Of a DNA stretch of 22,500 bases, positions 8,753 through 16,500 are shown piece by piece (positions within the stretch are counted from its first letter, which is position 1; each line of letters begins with the position of its first letter). The stretch lies in the NCBI GenBank assembly GCA_019918135.1, contig WBZZ01001384.1, forward strand, positions 1 to 22,500. Direction: 5' to 3'. The DNA is from Paulinella micropora. Its lineage: Eukaryota > Cercozoa > Imbricatea > Euglyphida > Paulinellidae. Below the pieces are notes generated by a model, which did not search any database, was not told where the DNA came from, and worked only from the letters and a program-made list of their open reading frames with translations. Both the position numbers and the translations under genes were made by a program.

Positions 8753-9538
8753 ATGTCCTGCGAACACGACTGGACCTTCAGCCTCGCAACCACAGGTACG
8801 TACTGCTCGAAGTGTGGCTTAGTCAAGACAGAGCACGAGTTGTACACGTCGCAATGCTGGCTAGTGAACGGACAGATGGTAAGAGAGCAACACGCTCACA
8901 GACATGTCGGCTACACTCGCCTGAGCGGGTTCCGTCAGATAACACGCGAGACGTTCAACCTTCGAGGTGTCAATCAGTCTGCGTCGTGTGTCAGCCCGGC
9001 CTTGTTAGCACAGGCGAGGCGCCTGGTCCACAAGTGGCGGGCACAGAACAACGCGACGCCCGCTCGCCTCGCGTACATCTGGCGCAGGGAGAAGCTAGGC
9101 CCGCTGACCATCGACAAGGCCAGCCAGCTGTGCCACCTGCTAGGCTGCGGCCGGGGCCGGCGGGAGCCGAGCAAAGAAACGCTAGAGGAGTTGGAACGCC
9201 TCTTCAAAAAAGTAGACGCCTGCTGGCCCAAGGTGCTGAAGAAGCTGAGGCAGCGCTATGCGTGGGCGAGAAGATGTTTCGTCAATTATCAGACGTTACC
9301 GAGGGCTTTCCTGCTGATGATGGACGAAGAAGAGCTAGCGGCACAAGTGACGGAGCTGAAACAAGCCGAGTCGAGGCACAGACAAAGCGCCATGTTCGCG
9401 CTCGTTTGCGAAAAACAAGGCTGGCCTTTCATCCCCTTGACTGGTTCACTGAACGGCAGCGGCCTCGCGCGCCAAGAAGAAAAAGAAAAAGAAAAAAAAG
9501 AAAAAGACGCTGGCCATGATTGCTGTGGCTGTTGCTGA
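8753..9538 (+). CDS. VLTF-3 (poxvirus A2L)-like viral late transcription factor
   Basis: Predicted late transcription factor of the NCLDV VLTF-3 family. The 261-codon frame is intact, from ATG 8753 to TGA 9536. An N-terminal zinc ribbon is visible (Cys3, His5, Cys18-x2-Cys21 in YCSKCGL). GYTRLSGFRQIT near residues 53-64 matches the family's YxRxxHFxxxL region, with Gly in place of the usual His. The C-terminal part (QTLPRAFLLMM near residue 180, then ALVCEKQGWPFIPL near 215-228) fits the conserved LPxxxLLxxL ... ICxxxGWxFIP block. A Lys/Glu tail follows, ending DCCGCC. Length is as expected. It pairs divergently with the VLTF-2-like gene. Divergence at some key positions keeps this below certainty. 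Confidence 0.68.
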   Translation: MSCEHDWTFSLATTGTYCSKCGLVKTEHELYTSQCWLVNGQMVREQHAHRHVGYTRLSGFRQITRETFNLRGVNQSASCVSPALLAQARRLVHKWRAQNNATPARLAYIWRREKLGPLTIDKASQLCHLLGCGRGRREPSKETLEELERLFKKVDACWPKVLKKLRQRYAWARRCFVNYQTLPRAFLLMMDEEELAAQVTELKQAESRHRQSAMFALVCEKQGWPFIPLTGSLNGSGLARQEEKEKEKKEKDAGHDCCGCC

Positions 9539-9542
9539 AAAA

Positions 9543-9554
9543 ACAAATCTTGTA
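9543..9554 (+). promoter_or_regulatory. Third copy of the AAATCTTG motif
   Basis: ACAAATCTTGTA lies four bases after the VLTF-3-like stop and 25 bases before the next ATG. It matches the two divergent-spacer motifs over CAAATCTTG. Confidence 0.35.
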
Positions 9555-9578
9555 CCACCTAATCATTAAATACAAAGA

Positions 9579-10612
9579 ATGTGAGTCAGCAGCGGGAGGT
9601 TTGGTGCCGGTCCGAACGGGCGAGAGGTCGTTGATTTCACTGGAGGCCCGTCCCAGGCGGAAATCGACGCCTTTAATAACACAACTCCGCAAGAAATCCG
9701 CGAAGGCAAGAAACCGGTGCCGAGCTTCGCGAGACTGCCCTTGCACAAGTATTTTGCTAATAAGCAGTGGTTGTGATCAACCCACAGGGAGGGCTTCATA
9801 AGCGGGCTGAAGAACCTCCAAGACAATCGCGAGGAAGTCCTCGACCGCGTGCACCTGGTCTCGCTAGGCGTCGAATCTGCCCTGCACCAGCCTTCGCAGC
9901 GGCTGGCGGCGGTCATCAACTCGCGCCGGGGTAAATGGAGCGAGTTTATCATCAAGGGCACCGAGAAGAGCGGCGTGCTGCACGCGGTCGACACTTTTCG
10001 CGGCACGGGGCTAGACGACGAGAAGCTGCTGTCTTCGAAGGAGGCGACCATGGTCGATTTCAAGGTCATCGCGACCTCGGACGAGAATGCCTGGCTCACG
10101 CTTCCGGACAGCGCCGCCAGAATAGATAACCGCGACGAATGGCACGACGACGTCGGTTCCTTCAGGACTTACGTGTTCGGCCCCAACCACCAGTATTGCA
10201 CTGTCAAGGGCGCGGCCAAGAAGCCCTTCTGGATCTATCTCCTGGACTGCTGCACCCAGCTGCTGCGCTTGCGCAGCGATGTCGAACAATGGCTGCCGTT
10301 CATCATCGACCTGGTGGACGCGTGCAAGCCGCACTCCGACACGAGAAGCAAGGCGTACGTGAAGTTCAGGACCCAGTGGCTCATTCTCGCGAGCAAAAAG
10401 GAAGCGGACATAAAGAAAAAAGACAACTCCAAACAGCCCTCGCGGTGCGCTTGGGGCAAGAAGTTCGTGGTCAAGCACTTTACGCAAGGGTCCCTCTTCC
10501 GCGATCGGACGCTGAACCAGCGCACCGTCAGGCAGACGAACGAAGTCAATGTCAAGAAGATGACCGAGCGGAACACGTTGCTCGCGGACCCGTGGTTTGC
10601 GTTCCTGGACGA
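9579..10612 (+). pseudogene. Unrecognised protein, two in-frame TGA codons
   Basis: I do not recognise this protein. A plus-strand frame from ATG 9579 reads coding-like throughout but contains TGA at 9582-9584 (codon 2) and 9774-9776. From 9777 it is open past 10,612. The N-terminal part is Gly/Asn-rich (FGAGPNGREVVDFTGG). Later parts mix acidic, basic and aromatic residues without membrane segments (for example FRTYVFGPNHQYCTVKG near 10160, KKPFWIYLLDCCTQLL near 10220). Codon 2 may instead mark a small insertion right after the start. The opposite-strand frames are Ser/Leu-rich shadows. The sequence stays open to 10,649, but from about 10,612 the bases make better sense as a minus-strand protein, so the gene probably breaks there. 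Confidence 0.5.
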
Positions 10613-10800
10613 TCGCCGCGGCGCCGACCGCCAGCAGCAGCGCCAATGATTTGAGGCTGCCCTCGGCGTTGTCGCCTAGCTGCTTGGTGGTGTCCATCGC
10701 TTCTTTCGGAATGTCAGTCACCTTGTCGATCTGCTTGCCGAAAAAGTTGCCGATGCCCTTAATGGTGTTGCCGAACTGCCGCAGCCCTTCGCGGGTCCGA
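10612..10800 (-). pseudogene. Inverted fragment of a glycine-rich membrane or virion protein
   Basis: Minus-strand reading gives an amphipathic, protein-like stretch of about 62 residues: GLRQFGNTIKGIGNFFGK, then a DTTKQLGDNAEG linker, then the hydrophobic SLKSLALLLAVGAAAIV. There is no start codon in a natural position and no stop at the end of the sensible part; beyond 10,612 the frame becomes Arg/Leu shadow sequence. Plus-strand frames here are Ser/Pro shadow. It resembles the small Gly-rich membrane-active proteins of icosahedral DNA viruses, but this is only a resemblance. It is sandwiched between two plus-strand gene pieces, which suggests a rearrangement. Confidence 0.4.
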
Positions 10801-11347
10801 ACTGTACCAGGCCATGCTAGCCAAAGCGGACTGTTTCGAATCGGCCGAGGCCAAGCGCACCAACACCGGCCCCTTTGCGCCGACGATGCGCTACCCGCTC
10901 TGGGCCCTGCAGAGCTTCCTGCTGCTCGCGATTCTGGGCTGCCGGCAGATAGAACTCTGGAAATGGTCGGAGTTCTTGCCCGTGAACGAAGAGGAACATA
11001 TCATCTTCTCGGAGATCGGGCGGCAGAAGCACGTCGTCCAGCACAGGGCGGCCAAGAAGGGGGCCGCGCCCGACTCAGACCCGGCCGACAGCGATTTGCA
11101 GGACCTGATCTTTATAGGCAAACCGATCGCACTCCCTGCCGCCACGTCGGCCGGCGTGCTGCGCATCTGGAAGCACATGAGCTTGCTGATCGAAAATCAC
11201 TTCAGGCACCGCTCGCGGCTGGCGCCCGAAGAGAACAAGCTCATGAAAAAGGACAGACCCAAGAGCGATTACCTGAGCTGGACTACGCACCGCGCAGAGA
11301 TCTTAGCACAGGAGGACGAGCAAACGATAAATCATTGTGATTTCTGA
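10799..11347 (+). CDS. Unrecognised protein with one hydrophobic segment, possibly 5'-truncated
   Basis: I do not recognise this protein. The open frame has an ATG at 10,814, but upstream codons SELYQA also look coding, so the true start may have been lost at the junction near 10,800. It encodes about 177 residues with a hydrophobic stretch YPLWALQSFLLLAILG near residues 27-42, then a polar, basic region (HVVQHRAAKKG) and a C-terminal part rich in charged residues. It ends with TGA at 11,345. It could be the 3' part of the gene at 9,579, split by the inverted fragment, but no motif links them. GC content and codon use match region 1. Confidence 0.45.
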   Translation, partial: ELYQAMLAKADCFESAEAKRTNTGPFAPTMRYPLWALQSFLLLAILGCRQIELWKWSEFLPVNEEEHIIFSEIGRQKHVVQHRAAKKGAAPDSDPADSDLQDLIFIGKPIALPAATSAGVLRIWKHMSLLIENHFRHRSRLAPEENKLMKKDRPKSDYLSWTTHRAEILAQEDEQTINHCDF

Positions 11348-11719
11348 TCTCTCCTAGCGTTAATGGTTCGAAGTGCGCACCAGGAGTGGTGTCGGTGTTA
11401 CGACCTGTCTGAGCGGTGCTGCAGCGCCCAATGCGGGTGGCCCTGCAAAGATTGTTATTCGCTCAAGAGCTAGGGCCGCGCCCAATGCGGATTCTGGCTG
11501 GAAAAGCGGTAGTGCCGTGACATCACCAGCTCCTGGTCGTACGCACCTAGAAATAAACACTCCGCTTGATCATGACAAGCAGTGTGAATGTGATCCTGAA
11601 CAAGCAACTCAGAGAACCAGGTCTGTTACAAGATCAGGACCTTTTGTTAGAATCCAGGCTGTATATGAGCTAGATAGTCACTACTGGTCAGAGGAAGCAA
11701 TTTCCCTGAAATTCTGCAG
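11348..11719. other. Non-viral-looking stretch with two APNA(G) coding-like repeats
   Basis: A 121-codon open frame (from 11,373, plus strand) contains two copies of a GC-rich motif around CGCCCAATGCGG (11,428 and 11,480 areas), translating as GAAAPNAGGPAK and RAAPNADSG. The same motif occurs inverted near 16,410-16,490. The rest (DHDKQCECDPEQATQ, VYELDSHYWSEEA) could be coding, but I recognise nothing. It may be a fragment of a host gene or mobile element. Confidence 0.3.
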
Positions 11720-11948
11720 AATTCTGGATCTTTCGTAGGAATCTCTCTCGTATAGTACCTAAATTCTTACGAAAGGTCCATCACTCAGTTTTCCCTGGAA
11801 AAAAATAGAAAAAATATGAGGGAGGAGGGGGGGGAGGATACAGCCTAACTAATCAGCGGCGGTCGCCACTTAGCAGTCTTGTGGTGAGTGCCACTCCCTC
11901 CCTCTCTTCTATTTTTTTCACGTGAAATCTCACAGTCTGGACCTTTCG
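11720..11948. repeat. Diverged copy of the 182-bp hairpin repeat
   Basis: TCTGGATCTTTCGTAGGAAT near 11,723 and TTCTTACGAAAGGTCCA near 11,765 form the inverted arms. A GGCGGTCGCCACTTAGCAG segment near 11,858 and a TCTGGACCTTTCGTTAGA half-arm at 11,936-11,953 match the second hairpin and the next arm of the arrays at 15-18 kb. The last half-arm supplies the stop codon of the truncated fibre gene. Confidence 0.6.
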
Positions 11949-14559
11949 TTAGATGACCCCAATGCCAAAATCTAGCTGGAGCCACTTTCCGGGGTACGCT
12001 ATACTAGAAAATGTTTTGCTGGAACCGGAGCTGTAGGCGCCGCTCGTGGCATTGTATGTACTAGTGTTGCTCTGCCAGGAAAAGTTCGAGCCAGTATTGA
12101 AGCCGTCGTACGCTTTGCCGTTCCCGGAAGTGGACACACTCGCGACCAGGCCGTTCCAGCTGTTACTGGTCATGTTGTCGTGCTTCTTCACGTATGAAGT
12201 CGCTACAATGCTCAGACCATGAGAGATAGCCTTGTCCCCGTACAGCAGCGCGCCGTCAGAACCCAGCGACACCAAGCTAGTACTGCTTGGTAAGGCGGTT
12301 GGCAGCGTGAGTGCAGAAATACCAGACGCTAGAGCGGAAAGGGTGCTGGTGCCTCCAGCCCCGCTGAGTGACAGCGAGCTAGCAGCCCCTGTCGCTAGCT
12401 GGCCACTGGAGTCGAGTGTCACAAGCGAAGTGCTCCCTGGCAGTGCTCTCTGCAGCTTGAGTTCAGAGGAGCCAGAGGCCGGAGCGGAAAGGCTGCTGGT
12501 GCCGCCCGCCCCGCTGAGTGACAGCGAGCTAGCAGCCCCTGTCGCGAGTTGGCCACCTGAATCGAGTGTCAACAGCGACGTGCCGCCAGGCAGTGACGCC
12601 GGTACCTTGAGCGCAGAAGCACCTACCTGGCCCGCGCTCATCAAGGAAACGAGCGACGTGCTGGCGGGCAGCGAAAGCGGGAGTAAATTTAGAGACGGTG
12701 AGTTCGCCGGTCGTGCTGTTCCATTGTGTTGCCTTCTCGGCAGTGGTAGAATCTGCCCCCGACCTCAGCGGCTTGATGTAAGTAGCATCCGTGTTAGCGG
12801 ATACGAATTCAGCGCCCGTGACGTTCAACACGATCGAGTGGGATGTCGCTGCCTTTGCTCTGCTTCCTATTGAGATCGATTCCTGGGCGGCAGCGTCCCT
12901 GATAGCCGTACTGCCGATCCCAACCGACCGTACTCCGAGCGTACTAGCATAGGGACCGACAGAGACCGATGAATCGCCTTGTGTGCTCTCCGCGGAGTAG
13001 GCACCGATCGCGACTGCGAGATCTGCCTGGCCAGAGTATCCCGCCCTGTAGCCAACGGCAGTTCCAAACTGGCCCTGTCCACTCGCGCCTGCTTCACGAC
13101 CTACTGCGACTGTGAGTATCTGCTGCCCCTCGCCCGCTAAAGTTCCGATTGCTACACTGTCTCCGCCCTTGAAGCCGGTGGCGCATACATCGAACTGGCC
13201 CGCGCTGTCAAGGGTGACGAACTGCTTGGTGCCTGCGCTGGGCAGAGCCGTAGGCAGCTTGAGCGCGACAGAGCCGGTGGCAGGCGCGGAAATCGTGCTG
13301 TCGCCACCCACCCCCGTCAGCTTGAGCGTCGATGAGTTTACTAGATTCGCGAGCGACACTTGGTGCTGATTATTGTAGTTCGTCGTGTGTGAGTTGAAGG
13401 CCGTAGTAGTAGGTGCTCCTACTTGGGCGGCCGTGACTTGGTGAGGGTTGGTGTAGGTTGTCAAATGGCTGCTTAGGCCTGTCACGCCGTCTCGATCGAC
13501 CGTCACCAGCTGCGCGGTCGAGGCGGGCAGAGGGTCCGGCAGCCTCGCGAGAGTGTTCGGGATCGTTGTGACTGTAAAGTCAGTGTCTATGAGCACGATC
13601 GCGCCATTACCGCTAGGAGCTAAAGATTGCTGCTTGAGCGTCCTCTCCTTGACAGCAAAGATCGAGCCGTCTGGATCCATGGTCACGACACAATCGTTTT
13701 GGGTATGCATGATCGACTGGAACTTCACCGCTCCTGCCACCTGGTGGTCGACGTACGCCTTGGGCGCTAGCTGCGGGGCCTTGGTCTGATAACTGGTGTT
13801 CTCGATGCAGCCGGCATTGTACAGCTGGTAATCGAATGCCAGGCTCCGCGTGTACCAAGCACCCGCCCCGTTGTTTTTGGTGCAAATTACACGTAAGTAT
13901 CTGGCGTACTCGGCTGCGGTCGCTGGCGTGAACGTGCGCAGGCTGTCGCCCACAAAGGTCTGGGCGGTCTGGCTGTCCCAAGTGAACCACCTGCTGCCGT
14001 CCGCGCTATAAACGACTACCCAGTCTCTGGGCGCAGTGATGGCGCCCGCGGACGTGACGTGGTAAGCAGTGACTTTGGTGTGCTGGCCCAGATCGAGCTG
14101 GAGCCACGCGCCTACCACGGTGAGATTATCGATCACCGTCTCGATCATGCCAGTGTAGCTGTTGCCGCTGTAGCTGTCGGGAGCGGTTGTGCCCCACAAG
14201 GTCTAGAAGTCGCTGTCAAAGGCTAGGAATGCTTGGGCGGAATTGCTAGAGGCCGAGGCCACAAAGCCAGTGTAGTTGATAGAAGTCCTCCCGGCCTGCT
14301 GGTTAACTTTGGCTTCGGTGTCCAGCGTCAAGGTAATCAGGTCTGCTAAATCGGCCAAGTGCGTGTTACCAGACGTAGTCAGTCTGTGAGCGGTGTTGAG
14401 GGCTACCGCCTCGTTCGCGACCACTCCGCCTGTTGCCTATCTCACGCTCCCGTCACCGTCCGAGACAAGGACGTCGCCGTTCTGTCCGTCAACCGGCAGC
14501 ACAAAGTAGTCGGTCGCACCGTCGAGCCGGCGGCGTTTGTAGGTCCTAGCCACTTCCAT
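11949..14559 (-). pseudogene. Virion fibre-like protein with discoidin (F5/8 type C) and YadA-head-like modules, broken and 3'-truncated
   Basis: A likely receptor-binding or surface fibre. ATG at 14,559 opens a frame with TAG at 14,439-14,437 and TAG at 14,205-14,203, then open to a one-base shift near 12,690, then open to 11,949. In order: an N-terminal anchor-like segment (DYFVLPVDGQNGDVLVSDG), a first discoidin-type domain (about residues 90-248; FVASASSNSAQAFLAFDSDF, AWLQLDLGQHTKVTAYHV), six LPxxTxxVTLDSxGQ modules, a YadA-head-like run (about residues 465-573; AIGTLAGEG, AVGYRAGYSGQ, AIGAYS, SIGSRAKA) and a second discoidin domain that stops at WLQLDFGIGVI. Two modules are a 150-bp DNA duplication. 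The end coincides with a repeat arm, so the C-terminus is missing. Similar mosaic fibres occur in large DNA viruses and phages. Confidence 0.7.
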
Positions 14560-14613
14560 TTTGCCCCCTTTGCTGCTTTAAGAGAACAAGAGAATAAGTT
14601 TTTTATTATTATT
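14560..14613 (-). promoter_or_regulatory. AT-rich spacer upstream of the fibre gene
   Basis: The spacer of 54 bases is mostly A and T on the minus strand (AATAATAATAAAAAAC), inside GC-rich coding DNA. It contains the only space available for a fibre promoter. No AAATCTTG motif is present. Confidence 0.3.
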
Positions 14614-14853
14614 TTACAAGATCTCGTCCAGGAAATTGTAGACGAAGCGCATCCGCTCCGCCCAGGTGTCTCCGCCGGTGACGTCTCGCGCAGGGTTGAT
14701 GCAGGCGCCGTCGCCATAGGGTCTGCAGACGAGCGAGGCAAGATCCTTGGGGTCGCCTCTTTTCCCTGTCCCCGACCAGTACAACTGCCCTTCAAAAAAG
14801 CAGGCGCCACAGGTAGGACAAACAGCTAGCATTGTCGACCGCACTTGTACCAC
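14614..14853 (-). CDS. Small zinc-ribbon-like protein of the phage/giant-virus GTGKxG...DLAxLVC family
   Basis: The open frame has 79 codons from ATG 14,853. A second ATG at 14,832 (MLAVCPTCG) is the more natural start and gives 72 residues. The pattern is CPTCG, then YWSGTGKRGDPKDLASLVC, then CINPARDVTGGDTWAERM. From memory this matches a small conserved protein of cyanophages, pelagiphages and some giant viruses (pattern TGKPGxxxDLAxLVCNxxxxxxCxNPxxGxxGGxTW). Its function is not known to me; the four cysteines suggest metal binding. It lies 54 bases upstream of the fibre gene on the same strand and is uninterrupted. Confidence 0.55.
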   Translation of the reverse strand: MVQVRSTMLAVCPTCGACFFEGQLYWSGTGKRGDPKDLASLVCRPYGDGACINPARDVTGGDTWAERMRFVYNFLDEIL

Positions 14854-14959
14854 GCTTTAATAATAAAGCCAAGAAGAAAAAAATAAGCAGTATGGGAGAC
14901 ACCCCCCCCCCCCCTGGACCAGCCATGGCCAATAGGGGGCGGTGCACCACCCGCCACAC
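14854..14959. other. Spacer at the virus/repeat boundary with a 13-C tract
   Basis: No gene is seen. It includes TTTAATAATAAAG near 14,855 and a run of 13 C at 14,902-14,914. After this point the sequence becomes repeat DNA. Confidence 0.4.
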
Positions 14960-15200
14960 CGCTGCTTTTTACAAAAAAAACTTTCCTGACCATTCGTTAA
15001 AAATTCTATCTTAGCGGCAGAATTTTTAACGAATGGTCCAGAATCTGTTTTTTCATGCTACGGGTGGCACCTTCCGCCACACCGCTGCTTCTTACAAAAA
15101 AAACTTTCCTGACTATTCATCACAAATTCTATCTTAGCGGCCGAATTTTTAACGAATGGTCCAGAATCTGTTTTCTCACGCTACGGGTGGCAACCTCCGC
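14960..15200. repeat. Two copies of a 118-bp hairpin repeat (short variant)
   Basis: Copy 1 has perfect 20-bp inverted arms at 14,988-15,007 and 15,019-15,038 around an 11-base loop. Copy 2 starts 118 bases later at 15,106 with a few arm mismatches. Flanking text (CCGCCACACCGCTGCTT, ACAAAAAAAACTTTCCTGAC) is shared by both copies. Confidence 0.75.
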
Positions 15201-16240
15201 CACTTGCAGGGAATTCGGCCCAACGTCCCGCTATTCCCGTCGTTTTTTTCCTTTCCGGACCATTCGTCACCGGTCAGCTCCCTATAGAAGGCTAATCTCT
15301 TACGAATTGTCCAGACCCGTTTTTCTGGCGAGAGGTGGCACACACATACCCGCACCCACTACCGAACGGCCAAGTGGCGCACCACCGCTTTTCCCATCAA
15401 TTTTTTTCCTTTCCGGACCATTCGTCACCGGTCAGACCCTTATAGGAGGCGAAGTTCCTACAAATGGTCCACACCAATTTTTCAGGCGAAGGGTTGCACA
15501 CCGGTGCCCACTACCAAACTGCTAAGTGGCCTTTCTTGTATTTCCCCTCAATTTTTTTTGAACATCCGTTATTCCTGTAGTTTTTTTCCTTTCCGGGTCA
15601 TTCGTCATCGGTCAGCTCCTTATAGAAGGCTAATCTCTCACGAATAGTCCAGACTAATTTTTCAGGCAAGAGGTGGAGCACCTGTGCCCACTACCAATCT
15701 GCTAAGTGGCGATCGCCGCTTAGCAGTTTAGTAGGGGGTTCCGGTGCCACCTGCTCCCTCTCTTTTGAGCACTCAGGACCATTCGTCACCGATCAGACCC
15801 TTATAGGAGGCGAAGTTCTTACAAATGGTCCAGACTAATTTTTCAGGCGAGAGGTAGCACACCCGTGTCCACTACCAAACTGCTAAGTAGCGACCGCCAC
15901 TGATCAGTTTAGTAGGGGGTTCCGGTGCCCACCTACTCCCTCTTTTTTTAGCATTCTGGACCATTCGTCACCGATCAGACCCTTATAGGAGGCTAATGTA
16001 TCACGAATGGTCCAGACTAATTTTGCAGGCGAGGGGTGGAGCACCTGTGCCCACTACCAAACTGCTAAGTGGCGACCGCCACTGATTAGTTTAGTAGGGT
16101 GTTCCGGTGTCCAACCAGTCCCCTCTTTTTTGAGCACTCCGGACCATTCGTCACCGATCAGACCCTTAATAGGAGGCTAATCTCCCACGAATGATCCAGA
16201 CTGATTTTTCAGGCGAGAGGTGGCACACACAGGGCCTGAT
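15200..16240. repeat. Tandem array of the 182-bp double-hairpin repeat, block 1 (six copies)
   Basis: GGACCATTCGT-type left arms start at 15,257, 15,415, 15,595, 15,776, 15,958 and 16,141, giving spacings of 158, 180, 181, 182 and 183. Each unit has a first hairpin (for example arms 15,955-15,968 and 16,003-16,016, 14 bp perfect) and most have a second around AGTGGCGACCGCCACT. Open frames here are chance. Confidence 0.85.
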
Positions 16241-16253
16241 CCGGCCATGATTT

Positions 16254-16400
16254 TCAGGGGAGAGGTGACAGATCCGGCCCATGAACAGTATGTAACGAGT
16301 GTAGCCATGGCCAGGAATAGCCAGCGTGTAACAGGTGTAGCCATTGCAGGAGTAGCCAGCGTGTAACAGGTGTAGCAATCGCAGGCAGAGCCTTAATGTC
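16254..16400. repeat. Three tandem copies of a 35-36-bp repeat
   Basis: TGTAAC(G/A) starts at 16,291, 16,327 and 16,362, each followed by GTGTAGC. The repeat interrupts the hairpin array directly after the last unit of block 1. Confidence 0.65.
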
Positions 16401-16500
16401 ATTCAAGCCAGGGCCGCCCGCATTGGGCGCGGCAACCTTGGCTGTGGAGCTAGTAGCAGTCTTTGCAGAGCCGCCCGCATTGGGCGCGGCAGCTCCGCTC
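16400..16500 (-). repeat. Two copies of a GCCGCCCGCATTGGGCGCGGC motif
   Basis: Copies lie near 16,411 and 16,470. On the minus strand they translate as GAAAPNAGGSAK and VAAPNAGGPG, matching the plus-strand pair near 11,428-11,490 in inverted orientation. Confidence 0.55.

Noticed and set aside
9566..10099. 177-codon minus-strand open frame
   Set aside because: Ser/Thr/Leu-rich composition without motifs; the opposite strand reads more naturally as protein.
10011..10721. 236-codon minus-strand open frame
   Set aside because: Only its first part (10,612-10,721) reads like protein. The rest is an Arg/Leu/Val-rich shadow of the plus-strand gene.
12232..12873. 213-codon plus-strand open frame across the fibre repeats
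   Set aside because: A shadow of the repetitive fibre gene; the minus strand contains the recognisable modules.
15055..15525. 156-codon open frame in the hairpin arrays
   Set aside because: It crosses several non-identical repeat units and their palindromes, and has no protein-like pattern.
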